A stretch of DNA of 64,000 bases from Paenibacillus segetis (lineage in GTDB: Bacteria; Bacillota; Bacilli; Paenibacillales; Paenibacillaceae), in NCBI RefSeq assembly GCF_014639155.1, contig NZ_BMFT01000001.1, forward strand, positions 1,798,001-1,862,000, read 5' to 3'. The notes under the pieces were generated by a model. The model saw only the letters and a program-made list of their open reading frames with translations, did no database searches and was not told where the DNA came from. The translations under genes were made by a program, and so were the position numbers. Positions within the stretch are counted from its first letter, which is position 1. Each line of letters opens with the position of its first letter. Shown piece after piece: positions 7,582 to 16,691 of the stretch.

Positions 7582-9097
7582 TGATGTTCTTATTCTGGAT
7601 GGGCAGAGTTTGACTGTAGCTGATGTTTATACCGTTGCTTACGGCCGGAGACCCGTTCAAATTTCGGAGGAAGCTATAGTAAGGGTCAAGGCATCCCGTG
7701 ATTTGATCTTCGAACTTGCGGAACAGGATGTTCCCGTGTATGGGCTCAACCGTGGTGTCGGTTGGAATAAAGATAGAGTAATTGATAAGGCATTCTTCGA
7801 GCGGTTTAATCGCAATTTGATATTATCCCACTCCGCAGGTGTTGGAGCTGAGGCAGCGGAAGAAGAGGTCCGCGCTGTGATGCTTGTAAGATTAAACGCT
7901 CTACTGTTAGGTTGTACGGGTGTTCAGCTTGCAATTGTTCAACGGTATGTTGACTTCCTTAATTTAGAGATTCATCCTATGCTTCCGCTTAAAGGATCGG
8001 TTGGAGCCGCGGATATTACGATCCTCTCGCATATTGGCCTTTCTTTCATTGGCGAAGGTGAAGTTGTGATGAATGGGGAGCGACTTCCTACAGAAGCTGC
8101 GATGAATAAGGCTGGACTTAAGCCACTTGTGCTTGGACCAAAGGATGGTCTCGCCATTGTTAGCTCTAATGCACTCTCAGCAGGTACAGGTGCCTTAGTA
8201 TTGCATGAGTGTGAAGAGATTCTTGAACTCGCAGATATCGTATACGCTTTATCACTTGAAGCATTACGAGGCAATGTAAGTCCACTAGACGAAGCTGTAC
8301 ATCGCGTGAGACCTTATAAGGGACAGTTGAAAAGCGTAGCACACGTTAGAGATATTCTTAAGCAGAGTTATTTATGGAATTCGAATCTAGTTGATTCGCT
8401 ACAGGATCCTCTGAGCTTCCGTGGTGCATGTCAGATTCACGGTGCTGCCTATGATGCGCTTCAATATACGAGAGAGCAACTCCATATTCATCTGAATAGT
8501 TCCGATGATAATCCTTGCGTATTGCTAGAAGAGAAACGAATTTTATCATGCGCTAATTTTGAATCTGTCTCTTGGACGTTGGGGTTTGAAATGCTTGGAA
8601 GTGCACTTCACCATGTCTCCAAAAGTGCATGTTATCGAACGATTAAACTCGGAACCCCTTCATTTACGGGGTTGAGTCGGTTTCTAACGGCAAACGAGGA
8701 GTATTCTATTGGCTATTGCACTGTGCAGAAGACGATTACGGCACTAGATGCTGAAATTCGTCATTTGTCTAATCCAGCTTCAGCGGATTATTTCTCATTG
8801 GCAGGCGATCTAGAAGATCACGCAGCGAACTCGCCATATGTAGTAGCTAAGACGAGGGATATTATCGATCGACTGTACTATATTATCGGAATTGAAGCAC
8901 TGCATGCGGTTCAAGCCATTGATCTACGTAAGGATTTAACGCAGGGGTTAGGTACAAAAGCTGCTTATGAATCGATTCGCTCTGCTGTACCGTTTCTTGG
9001 AGAGGATCGTAATTTGAGTATCGATATTGAGCAAGCCTACCAGTTGCTTAAGAGTGGCCAATTTCTCGCTAAGGTTAGAGCATCGCTCATCAATTAA
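7574..9097 (+). CDS. MIO-less histidine/aromatic ammonia-lyase homologue, candidate ergothionase-type lyase
   Basis: The protein is about 507 residues from ATG 7574, overlapping the DUF917 stop by 8 bp. It keeps the ammonia-lyase fold signatures: catalytic-Tyr motif VYGLNRGVG (Tyr56), GAAYDALQYTREQL, and NSSDDNPCVL. The MIO loop, normally GSVGASGDLAPLAH, reads GSVGAADITILSH (residues 141-153), so the Ala-Ser-Gly that cyclises to MIO is missing and the loop is one residue shorter. MIO is needed to activate a primary amine leaving group. A quaternary trimethylammonium leaves without it, so elimination of trimethylamine from ergothioneine, S-methyl-ergothioneine or hercynine is the likely reaction (inference). 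Confidence 0.85.
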   Translation: MPNDVLILDGQSLTVADVYTVAYGRRPVQISEEAIVRVKASRDLIFELAEQDVPVYGLNRGVGWNKDRVIDKAFFERFNRNLILSHSAGVGAEAAEEEVRAVMLVRLNALLLGCTGVQLAIVQRYVDFLNLEIHPMLPLKGSVGAADITILSHIGLSFIGEGEVVMNGERLPTEAAMNKAGLKPLVLGPKDGLAIVSSNALSAGTGALVLHECEEILELADIVYALSLEALRGNVSPLDEAVHRVRPYKGQLKSVAHVRDILKQSYLWNSNLVDSLQDPLSFRGACQIHGAAYDALQYTREQLHIHLNSSDDNPCVLLEEKRILSCANFESVSWTLGFEMLGSALHHVSKSACYRTIKLGTPSFTGLSRFLTANEEYSIGYCTVQKTITALDAEIRHLSNPASADYFSLAGDLEDHAANSPYVVAKTRDIIDRLYYIIGIEALHAVQAIDLRKDLTQGLGTKAAYESIRSAVPFLGEDRNLSIDIEQAYQLLKSGQFLAKVRASLIN

Positions 9098-9145
9098 GTT
9101 TCCGTTTATATTTTCTGCCAATTTAAATGTAAGGAGTTGTTAAAT

Positions 9146-9967
9146 ATGGCTCATCATGACCCACAATGGACTTTAAGAGATAATTATAGTGAGGATTGGC
9201 AGATTAGAGCTGAACGTAGTCCAAAATGGATTCGAGTGAAGCTCGGTGAAGTGTATATTGCTGACAGTAAGCGGGTTCTTGTTATAACGGAGACAGGTAA
9301 ATTACCTGTGTACTATTTTCCTAAGGAAGATGTGAGAAGTGATCTCTTTGAAATATCGGATTATCGGAAAGAGGACCCTAACAAAGGAGAAGCTACCTAT
9401 TGGACGATTAGAGTGGGGGACCGAGTCGTAGAAAATGCTGTATGGAGTTACTTAAACCCACCACAAGTTAGCTTTATTCTTGCAGGGTATGTCTCCTTCG
9501 TATGGAATAAGGCAGATGCATGGTTTGAAGAGGAAGAAGAGATATTCGTTCATGCAAGAGACCCTTATACAAGAATTGATGCCCTTCCGAGCTCAAGACA
9601 TATTAAAGTCGTTGTTGGGGGTCAAGTTATTGCCGAGAGTCGTAATTCTGTAGTTCTGTTTGAAACAGGTTTGACACCGCGATTTTATTTGCCCCAAGAG
9701 GATATAAATTTCAATTTTCTTCTACCATCAGATACGGTTACACGTTGCCCTTATAAAGGTGTGGCTTCCTACCATTCGATCGATGTAGGGGGTAAACAGT
9801 ACAAAGACGTCGTATGGAGCTATGCGGAGGCTCTTCCAGAGGTTCATGAAATTGCGGGTCGGTTAAGTTTCTATAACGAAGAAGTAGATGCAATCTATAT
9901 TGATGGAGAGAAATGGTCTTTACAAAGCAAGGACCGTCTGCCTTATAAGAAGATTGGAGATAAATAA
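9146..9967 (+). CDS. Tandem DUF427 protein
   Basis: About 273 residues contain two copies of the DUF427 beta-rich domain (about residues 20-125 and 145-250). Matching motifs occur in each: VYYFPKEDV / RFYLPQEDI, and VVENAVWSY / KDVVWSY. The start at ATG 9146 follows AAGGAG by 9 nt. The molecular function of DUF427 proteins is not established. It directly follows the lyase gene on the same strand, so a role in the same catabolic unit is possible but unproven. Confidence 0.88.
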   Translation: MAHHDPQWTLRDNYSEDWQIRAERSPKWIRVKLGEVYIADSKRVLVITETGKLPVYYFPKEDVRSDLFEISDYRKEDPNKGEATYWTIRVGDRVVENAVWSYLNPPQVSFILAGYVSFVWNKADAWFEEEEEIFVHARDPYTRIDALPSSRHIKVVVGGQVIAESRNSVVLFETGLTPRFYLPQEDINFNFLLPSDTVTRCPYKGVASYHSIDVGGKQYKDVVWSYAEALPEVHEIAGRLSFYNEEVDAIYIDGEKWSLQSKDRLPYKKIGDK

Positions 9968-10004
9968 TGAATTCGGATTCCTCTGACATGGGGGGATGTC
10001 AATA

Positions 10005-10907
10005 ATGTCAGCGCATAAATCAGCTCTATTTGGACTTTTAGGAGTTGCCGTACTTTGGGGCTTTAGCTATATCATCAGTTCTTATCTAATCACTTACTTT
10101 TCTCCAACATTCTTATCTTTTACTCGGATGGGACTGACTTGGTTTGTAGTCCTTGCACTTCTATATAGAAGCGGATCTTTAAGTAGACCGACGAAAAAAG
10201 AATGGTTGCTTCTGTTAGCGTCTTCTGTCTTCGGTACATTAATCCAACAACCTTTATATTTTAAAGGACTACAACTATCATCGGCGGCCAATGCCTCACT
10301 CATTTATGCAGTTGCACCACTTGTTGCTGTCTTCATGGAACGATTATTTCTCAAGACCCCATGGACAGGGGGGAAGCTGATTGGCGGTATTCTTGGTGTG
10401 ATTGGTGTCACTATTATTATCAGCTTTGGTGGTGGGAAATTTAGTTTATCCTCCGGAGATGTCTACTTATTGATCGCTATGCTAGGAATGACAATTAGTA
10501 TGATATTTACTCCGATACTAGCTAGGACGATGTCATTGACCTCGATAAACATCTTCGGTGGAGGAGTAGGTATTGTCATGATGGCGCCAGTAGCCACCAT
10601 AGATGTATTAAATGGTAGCCTACTAGTTAGTAGTAGTATTGTGATATGGCTCATGCTACTTCTATTAGCCTTCATTACAGCTACCTCTAATATATGGTGG
10701 ACGCGAGGTGTGGCAATAACGGGCCCAGGTACAGCAGCTATGTTTATGAATATTCCGCCGTTTATTTCTTTGGTCGCTGGCCACTACCTCTTGGGAGATG
10801 CTATTCATGGAGCTCAATTGATCGGCGGTCTTCTAATTCTCTTCGGCGTCTATGTATCTAATCGTAATAAAGAGCAAATCAGAGACTTCTCTTCTTCCAA
10901 TATATAG
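10005..10907 (+). CDS. EamA (DMT superfamily) transporter
   Basis: About 300 residues with ten hydrophobic segments in two homologous halves, as in DMT/EamA drug-metabolite transporters. The start at ATG 10005 is preceded by GGGGG. EamA carriers commonly export metabolites or amino acid derivatives. As the last gene of the run it could export a waste product of the betaine pathway, but this is only inferred from position. The stop codon lies in the loop of a perfect inverted repeat. Confidence 0.9.
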   Translation: MSAHKSALFGLLGVAVLWGFSYIISSYLITYFSPTFLSFTRMGLTWFVVLALLYRSGSLSRPTKKEWLLLLASSVFGTLIQQPLYFKGLQLSSAANASLIYAVAPLVAVFMERLFLKTPWTGGKLIGGILGVIGVTIIISFGGGKFSLSSGDVYLLIAMLGMTISMIFTPILARTMSLTSINIFGGGVGIVMMAPVATIDVLNGSLLVSSSIVIWLMLLLLAFITATSNIWWTRGVAITGPGTAAMFMNIPPFISLVAGHYLLGDAIHGAQLIGGLLILFGVYVSNRNKEQIRDFSSSNI

Positions 10908-10925
10908 ATTATATTGGAAGAAGAG
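10889..10925. promoter_or_regulatory. Perfect 16-bp inverted repeat spanning a stop codon and the next ribosome site
   Basis: CTCTTCTTCCAATATA (10889-10904) is perfectly complementary to TATATTGGAAGAAGAG (10910-10925) across a 5-nt loop that contains the EamA stop codon. The right arm includes most of the ribosome binding site of the following glycosyltransferase. No T-run follows, so it is not an ordinary terminator. The hairpin could hide the ribosome site or stabilise the upstream transcript. Confidence 0.75.
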
Positions 10926-10931
10926 GTGAGT

Positions 10932-12521
10932 ATGTTGTCCATGAGGAAATGGAACTGGCTCAATACATGCTATAAAGGTTTCAAGAATAATCCATGGCTC
11001 GTACTTTTGTTTCTTGTGGGCGCAGTCATTCGTATTCTATACATAGGTTCCATCCCGCCGGGGCTGAATCAAGATGAAGCATCCATTGGTTATGACGCAT
11101 ATGCCATACTTCATTACGGCATAGATAGAAACGGGGTTCACTTACCCATTCACCTCATTGCCTGGGGAAGCGGGCAGAATGCCCTTTACGCCTATTTATC
11201 CATGCCCTTTATTCTGCTGTTCGGACTGACACCGATGTCGGTTCGAATGGTCAGCTTGTTCACGGGTCTGCTCGGAATGATCATATTTTACTTAGTAGCC
11301 AAGCATCTTTTTAAATCAAGTGCGGCAGGTATCGCAGCCATGTTCTTCATCTCCATTAATCCATGGCATATCATGATGTCGAGATGGGCGCTGGAATCCA
11401 ATCTATTTCCTACGTTAATCCTAATCGCTGTTTATTGCGTAATGAAGTCATTTCAATCCCCAAAGTGGTCATATGGATTCACTATTATTTTGGCTCTATC
11501 CCTGTATGCATATGGTACAGCCTACTTTTTTGTTCCCTTATTCATATTTACCGTCGCTGTTCTTCTACTATTTAAAAAAGTACTGAAGCTCCGAACGATT
11601 CTTTGGAATGGGGGATTGTTTATTCTGCTGGCTTTACCTATTTTCATGTTTGTAATGCTGAATCGTTTGAAACTTCAGGAAATTTCAACTCCGTTCTTCA
11701 CCATTCCTAGATTGACCAACCCACGTGTAGATCAAATTTCTACTATTTTCAGTGGAAACATAATAGAGGCAGCTACAAATAATTTTCGTAAGTTTATCTC
11801 CATTTTTCTAAGCGGGAATGATGGTCTTCCTTGGAATTCGATCTCTTCATTTGGATATGCTTATCCGATTGCTGTACCTTTTGTGCTATTGGGACTTGTT
11901 ATCTTGCTTAAATCATCGTTACACCTGCAAGACCAAACGCAAATGAAACAAGTTATCGTGATAATCTGGCTCTTTATCGCTGTACTATTGACTTTTATTA
12001 CTGATGTAAACATCAATCGGATCAATGTTATTTTCTACCCGTTGATCTTACTGATTGTCAGTGGATTGATGTGGCTATTCCGTAAGGAGAAAGTAGTAGG
12101 AGTCATCAGCGTTATTGTATTCGGAATATTCTTTGTCATGTTTACAACTGTATATTTCCGTGACTATCCTAAGCAGATCGGACCGGCATTTTTTGAGTCT
12201 ATAGGTGAGGCTATTCAATATGCTTCGACTGAGAGTGACGGAAAGATTTATGTTACAAACAGGGTGAATATGCCTTATATCTATGTACTCTTTTATGAAA
12301 GAATCAACCCTAAGGACTTTATTAATACAGTTAATTATACAAATCCAGGAGGAGCGTTCCAACAAGTGTCTTCGTTTGGGAGGTATGTATTTGGTAATCC
12401 TGATTTAGTACCAGGAGAGCAAGCTTCCTATATTTATTGGAATGGCGATCCAATCCCTATGGAAGAAGAGGGAATGAGTATTAAACGGTTTGCAAATTAT
12501 ACTGTAGTAACGGTACAGTGA
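10932..12521 (+). CDS. GT-C fold membrane glycosyltransferase (ArnT/PMT-like, GT39/GT83 type)
   Basis: About 529 residues with roughly ten or more membrane segments. The first extracytoplasmic loop has PPGLNQDEASIGYDAYAI, with the acidic pair typical of GT-C enzymes that take sugars from polyprenyl-phosphate donors. A soluble C-terminal part follows (about residues 400-529). The start at 10932 uses AGAGG in the right arm of the upstream inverted repeat; ATG 10941 is an alternative. The acceptor is unknown. Confidence 0.82.
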   Translation: MLSMRKWNWLNTCYKGFKNNPWLVLLFLVGAVIRILYIGSIPPGLNQDEASIGYDAYAILHYGIDRNGVHLPIHLIAWGSGQNALYAYLSMPFILLFGLTPMSVRMVSLFTGLLGMIIFYLVAKHLFKSSAAGIAAMFFISINPWHIMMSRWALESNLFPTLILIAVYCVMKSFQSPKWSYGFTIILALSLYAYGTAYFFVPLFIFTVAVLLLFKKVLKLRTILWNGGLFILLALPIFMFVMLNRLKLQEISTPFFTIPRLTNPRVDQISTIFSGNIIEAATNNFRKFISIFLSGNDGLPWNSISSFGYAYPIAVPFVLLGLVILLKSSLHLQDQTQMKQVIVIIWLFIAVLLTFITDVNINRINVIFYPLILLIVSGLMWLFRKEKVVGVISVIVFGIFFVMFTTVYFRDYPKQIGPAFFESIGEAIQYASTESDGKIYVTNRVNMPYIYVLFYERINPKDFINTVNYTNPGGAFQQVSSFGRYVFGNPDLVPGEQASYIYWNGDPIPMEEEGMSIKRFANYTVVTVQ

Positions 12522-12629
12522 GTGAGTGACTTAATTAATAAATCGTTAAGAATTGATTCATGACCAGTTTATACTTAACTTATAAATTGGATATATAACA
12601 TAAAGTCTAATATAGGAGGCAACCAGAGA

Positions 12630-13076
12630 GTGCATACACTATTTAATTTTCCTTTGGCTTCGGCCTTACTATCGATGATAGTAGCGCAAGTCATCAAACT
12701 TCCATTACAATTAATTAGCAAAAAGAGCTGGAATCCAGCGATCTGCTTCAGCACGGGTGGAATGCCCAGTTCTCATTCAGCAACAGTTGCTTCACTAGCG
12801 ACTGCTGTTGGAATCATGGAAGGATTTAATTCTTCGGTATTTGCTGTTGCAGCAGTGGTTTGTGCGATTACAATGTACGATGCTGCTGGTATTCGCCGGA
12901 ATGCAGGATTGCATGCTTCTTTATTAAATCGATTAGTTAAACAGACACCTGCTCTTCTAAAGGATGCTCCTCCTACAGATCTCAAAGAGCTTCTCGGGCA
13001 TCGCCCCGTTGAAGTGCTTGCTGGAGCATTGCTCGGTATAGGGATAAGTTTGTTAATACATTTCACCGTTTCATAG
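12630..13076 (+). CDS. Divergent PAP2 family protein (YuiD-like)
   Basis: 148 residues, GTG start after AGGAGG. It carries the phosphatase-like motif GGMPSSHSATVASLATAVG and a C-terminal HRPVEVLAGALLGIGIS stretch typical of the YuiD/DUF212 branch of acid phosphatase/vanadium haloperoxidase-related membrane proteins. Three to four hydrophobic segments are visible. Physiological role in Bacillales is not defined. Confidence 0.9.
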   Translation: MHTLFNFPLASALLSMIVAQVIKLPLQLISKKSWNPAICFSTGGMPSSHSATVASLATAVGIMEGFNSSVFAVAAVVCAITMYDAAGIRRNAGLHASLLNRLVKQTPALLKDAPPTDLKELLGHRPVEVLAGALLGIGISLLIHFTVS

Positions 13077-13109
13077 TCATCGGGTGAGCAAGGTAAGGTG
13101 ATCCAAAAG

Positions 13110-14579
13110 ATGTCCATTCGTATAAAACTTTTGTTATCCTATGCGGCAATGCTAGTTATTCCCTTATTCCTACTTATGATCACTGCATTGCTGTTAACTG
13201 TTGTGTATCGTGGTGACGTGCAGAACCTGAAAAATGCTTATGAGCGAAAATTCGAACCTCTTGAAGACAGTGACTATGGCAATCTGATTAAACATACGAT
13301 GATGAAAAATCCAGATTTGTTGAATGACGCGAGCTTCTTGAAAGACTTATCTGCCGATATGTTAAAGAACAACACGGCATTATATATCCGTTCTGATCAA
13401 GAGACTCTGTATATCTCTGATGAACTGTTATCTAAGGAAACATTAACTGAGAAACTTCCAGCATTCAAACATGAGGGAACCCGCTATGAGCCCTATAAAG
13501 TAAAGTATGAAAATGATTGGTATCAAGTCGTTCAATTCGATTTGCTATCAAAGGATTCTAAACCAGTAAGCTTGTTCCTGCTAACAAAACTGGACCCACT
13601 TGTCCATTTCGTTCTAACCTTTTTCCCCATACTATTTCTATTGACAGTCGTCGTGCTCATATTGACGCATACTTTGTTAACTACGTATATGTCTAGACGA
13701 ATTATCAGGCCGATACTAGAACTACGTGGGGCGGCAAGACAGGTTGCTGAGGGTAATCTGGATTTCCAAGTACAGGTCAGTGGTAAAGATGAGCTTGGTC
13801 AGCTGGGGATGGCTTTTGAGGAGATGCGATCTAAACTTCAGGAGTCCATTGTTCTTCAACAGCAATATGAGACAAATCGGAAAGAGTTAATTACGAATAT
13901 TTCGCATGATTTGAAAACACCGATTACTGCAATTAAAGGGTATGTAGACGGGATATTAGAAGGTGTGGCGAATTCACCTGAAAAAAGAGAAAAGTATATG
14001 CGTACGATCGCAACAAAGACAGGTGAATTGGACAGATTGATTGATGAGTTGTTTTTATACTCGAAACTAGATATGCAGAAGCTATCTTTTTCATTCGAAT
14101 CCGTATCCATCCTCCCCTTTCTGAAAGATTGGGCAGAGGAACTGATAATTGAATTAGAGAAGAAGGATGTAAAACTAGCAATGAATTTGGATGAAGGGGA
14201 GCATGCTAGAGTATCTGTCGATCGGGATTCGTTCAAGCGTGTCCTTGGAAATGTTATTCAGAACAGCTTGAAATATATGGACAAGTCTGAAAAGATGATC
14301 ACTGTACATACCTTTATGGAAGGTGAACAGTTTGTTCTGACTATCGCAGATAATGGTCCCGGCGTACCCAAAGAAGCAGCTGATCACATTTTCGAACGCT
14401 TTTATCGTGCTGAACAATCACGGAATTCAGACACCGGTGGCAGTGGGTTAGGACTTGCCATTGCTAAGCAAATTATACGAGGACATAGTGGAGAGATATA
14501 TGCTAAGAGTGAGGAAGGTCAAGGGACAACGATTTATATTGTATTACCGATAGACGAGGATAGGAGTACCCAAGGATGA
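13110..14579 (+). CDS. Sensor histidine kinase
   Basis: About 489 residues from ATG 13110, spaced 7 nt from AAGGTGAT. Two membrane helices (about residues 10-30 and 165-190) flank an extracellular sensor domain. HAMP (about 195-250), the HisKA dimerisation domain with the phospho-acceptor His in NISHDLKTPI, and HATPase_c with N (NVIQNSLKY), G1 (DNGPGVP) and G2 (GGSGLGLAI) boxes follow. It overlaps the response regulator by 4 bp (ATGA), so the two are translationally coupled. Confidence 0.95.
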   Translation: MSIRIKLLLSYAAMLVIPLFLLMITALLLTVVYRGDVQNLKNAYERKFEPLEDSDYGNLIKHTMMKNPDLLNDASFLKDLSADMLKNNTALYIRSDQETLYISDELLSKETLTEKLPAFKHEGTRYEPYKVKYENDWYQVVQFDLLSKDSKPVSLFLLTKLDPLVHFVLTFFPILFLLTVVVLILTHTLLTTYMSRRIIRPILELRGAARQVAEGNLDFQVQVSGKDELGQLGMAFEEMRSKLQESIVLQQQYETNRKELITNISHDLKTPITAIKGYVDGILEGVANSPEKREKYMRTIATKTGELDRLIDELFLYSKLDMQKLSFSFESVSILPFLKDWAEELIIELEKKDVKLAMNLDEGEHARVSVDRDSFKRVLGNVIQNSLKYMDKSEKMITVHTFMEGEQFVLTIADNGPGVPKEAADHIFERFYRAEQSRNSDTGGSGLGLAIAKQIIRGHSGEIYAKSEEGQGTTIYIVLPIDEDRSTQG

Positions 14580-15265
14580 ATAGAACGATACTGATTGTGG
14601 AAGACGAACCGTCCATTGCAGAGCTACAAAAAGATTATTTGGAAATGAACGGATACCAAACCAAGATCGCTGATAATGGTGAAGCGGGACTGGAATTAGC
14701 TCTATCAGGTAAATTTGAATTGATTGTGCTAGACGTTATGTTACCCAAACTAAGTGGATTTGAAGTATGTAAAAGAATTCGCGATGAACTGGATATTCCA
14801 ATCCTTCTAGTAACGGCCAGAAGGGAGGATATCGATATTATCCGCGGACTGGGTCTGGGTGCTGATGATTATATTACGAAGCCATTTAAACCTGCGGAGC
14901 TTGTAGCTCGGGTGAAGGCCCATTTTTCACGATATGATCGGTTGAAAGGACATAGATCGAGCACCAATGAACTGGAGGTTCGAGCGTTGCGGCTTGACCC
15001 TGACTCACGTCGTGCCTTCATACGGGATGAGGAGATCTCGCTGACCAACAAAGAATTTGATCTTCTCTATTTTCTAGCAATACACCCGAATCGTGTGTTC
15101 AGTAAAGACCATCTATTTGAGAGATTGTGGGGGGCAGATTCATTGGGGGATACTCAGACTGTGACCGTGCATATTCGAAGGATCCGAGAGAAAATAGAAG
15201 AAGATTCTACGAATCCACTATATATTGAGACTGTGTGGGGTGCTGGCTACCGCTTTCATTCCTGA
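14576..15265 (+). CDS. OmpR/PhoB-family response regulator
   Basis: 229 residues with a receiver domain (acidic pocket VEDEP, phospho-acceptor Asp in LIVLDVMLPKLSG, Lys in YITKPFKPAEL) and a C-terminal winged-helix Trans_reg_C domain ending in TVWGAGYRF. It is partner of the overlapping histidine kinase. The COG4705 membrane protein gene 166 bp downstream is a plausible target. Confidence 0.96.
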   Translation: MNRTILIVEDEPSIAELQKDYLEMNGYQTKIADNGEAGLELALSGKFELIVLDVMLPKLSGFEVCKRIRDELDIPILLVTARREDIDIIRGLGLGADDYITKPFKPAELVARVKAHFSRYDRLKGHRSSTNELEVRALRLDPDSRRAFIRDEEISLTNKEFDLLYFLAIHPNRVFSKDHLFERLWGADSLGDTQTVTVHIRRIREKIEEDSTNPLYIETVWGAGYRFHS

Positions 15266-15280
15266 AACAGTTTAGAGATC

Positions 15281-15320
15281 AACCAAAGTGAATCTACGGA
15301 TTCTACTTTGGTTTTTTTTG
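15281..15320 (+). terminator. Intrinsic terminator after the two-component system
   Basis: AACCAAAGT...ACTTTGGTT arms with an inner GAATC/GATTC pairing, followed by a long T-run. Confidence 0.9.
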
Positions 15321-15431
15321 TTGATTTCCAGAATTAAGGATTTATTAATAGTTCGTTCATAGGCAATTTAGATCTGAGATATACACTAATATGGAAGTAC
15401 CAATCTATGTTAAGAGAAGGAGAGTTCAAAT

Positions 15432-16217
15432 TTGAATTCGTCAAATTCGTTCATAACGGAAGGTAAGAAGGTATTTAACAAGGTTCCCGAGATCACGATT
15501 TTCTTCTGGATCATCAAAATTATGGCTACCACCGTGGGCGAGACAGCGGCAGATCTCTTGAATTTCAATCTGAACTGGGGGTTAACCAATACAACTTATG
15601 TTATGTGTGTATTATTGCTAATTACACTATTCCTTCAATTCAGAACAAAGAGGTACATTCCAGCGATCTATTGGCTTGCTGTCGTGATGATCAGTGTCGT
15701 TGGGACGCTTATTACCGACAATCTAGTTGATAACTTAGGGGTATCGCTAGTGACAACTACCATTTTCTTCACCGCCGCCTTAATCATAACTTTTATGGCA
15801 TGGTACTTTAGTGAGAAGACATTATCTGTTCACTCTATTCACACGATCAAGCGAGAATCTTTCTATTGGTTAGCTATTCTATTCACATTTGCATTGGGAA
15901 CTGCGGCGGGTGATCTTGCATCAGAAGGGCTCAATTGGGGATATTTGAACTCAGCACTCATATTTGCAGCTTTAATTGCAGTAATTACCATCGCCTATTA
16001 TCGATTTAAACTGAATGCTGTGACTGCATTTTGGATCGCCTACATTTTGACCCGTCCGTTAGGTGCCTCTATCGGCGATTATCTATCCCAATCTTCAGAT
16101 AATGGTGGACTTAACCTTGGTACGGTGGGTATCAGTACGATTTTTCTCGTGATTATTTTGTCCTTGGTTATCTATTTATCGAAGACAGGAAGAGATGAGA
16201 TCAAAGTTGAACAGTAA
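15432..16217 (+). CDS. COG4705-type multi-spanning membrane protein
   Basis: 261 residues, TTG start 7 nt after AAGGAGAG. About eight hydrophobic segments form two or more internal repeats, seen as VGETAADLLNFNLNWGLTN and LGTAAGDLASEGLNWGYLN, with similar GAxxGDxLS motifs near the C terminus. Members of this family are often next to two-component systems, as here. Function unknown. Confidence 0.8.
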   Translation: MNSSNSFITEGKKVFNKVPEITIFFWIIKIMATTVGETAADLLNFNLNWGLTNTTYVMCVLLLITLFLQFRTKRYIPAIYWLAVVMISVVGTLITDNLVDNLGVSLVTTTIFFTAALIITFMAWYFSEKTLSVHSIHTIKRESFYWLAILFTFALGTAAGDLASEGLNWGYLNSALIFAALIAVITIAYYRFKLNAVTAFWIAYILTRPLGASIGDYLSQSSDNGGLNLGTVGISTIFLVIILSLVIYLSKTGRDEIKVEQ

Positions 16218-16230
16218 TTAATAAATCTGA

Positions 16231-16258
16231 GGACGGCATCGAAGGAGCCGTCTTTTTT
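16231..16258 (+). terminator. Intrinsic terminator
   Basis: GACGGC/GCCGTC stem followed by TTTTTT, 15 nt after the membrane protein stop. Confidence 0.85.
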
Positions 16259-16335
16259 ACGTGAATCCACACTCATTTCATATAGAATAAGGTATAATGA
16301 ACTTTCAATTTGCATCGTGCAGGAGGACATGAATA

Positions 16336-16650
16336 ATGGACGTAAATGCATTTCAGAAATGGGTTAAGGAATTTTATGAAGAACGTGGATGGTCAGAACT
16401 CGATATTTTTATACGTATTGGTTTTTTGGCGGAAGAAACGGGTGAGGTTGCAAGAGCAATTAGAGCATTAGAAATTGGTAGAGATCGTCCAGATGAAACC
16501 ACGGGTACACACGCTGAGAATAAACAAGAGCTAATCGAAGAGCTAGGGGATGTACTAGGAAACGTTATTGTGATCGCCAACAAGTATGACGTCAGTTTAG
16601 AAGATATTTTTAAATCTCATCAAGCGAAATTATCAAAACGTTACAAGTAA
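16336..16650 (+). CDS. MazG-like nucleotide pyrophosphohydrolase
   Basis: 104 residues with the all-alpha NTP pyrophosphohydrolase pattern: EETGEVARAIRAL (ExxE) and ELIEELGDVLGNVIVIAN (ExxD). This is the usual length of single-domain MazG-like housekeeping NTPases. It has its own -10-like TATAAT about 40 bp upstream. The downstream hairpin terminates the convergent gene. Confidence 0.9.
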   Translation: MDVNAFQKWVKEFYEERGWSELDIFIRIGFLAEETGEVARAIRALEIGRDRPDETTGTHAENKQELIEELGDVLGNVIVIANKYDVSLEDIFKSHQAKLSKRYK

Positions 16651-16664
16651 TTTATAGAGTAAAA

Positions 16665-16691
16665 AAGGATTGGCGATCATCGCCAGTCCTT
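16665..16691 (-). terminator. Terminator for the minus-strand Crp/Fnr gene, shared hairpin
   Basis: A near-perfect AAGGA-TGGCG...CGCCA-TCCTT hairpin. The minus strand continues into a T-run (TTTTTT), while the plus strand does not, so it mainly ends the regulator transcript. Confidence 0.8.

Noticed and set aside
4803..9097. Ordinary histidine utilisation (hut) operon
   Set aside because: The lyase lacks MIO residues, the urocanase motifs are altered, and hutI, hutG and hutP are absent, while a betaine importer and DUF917 are present.
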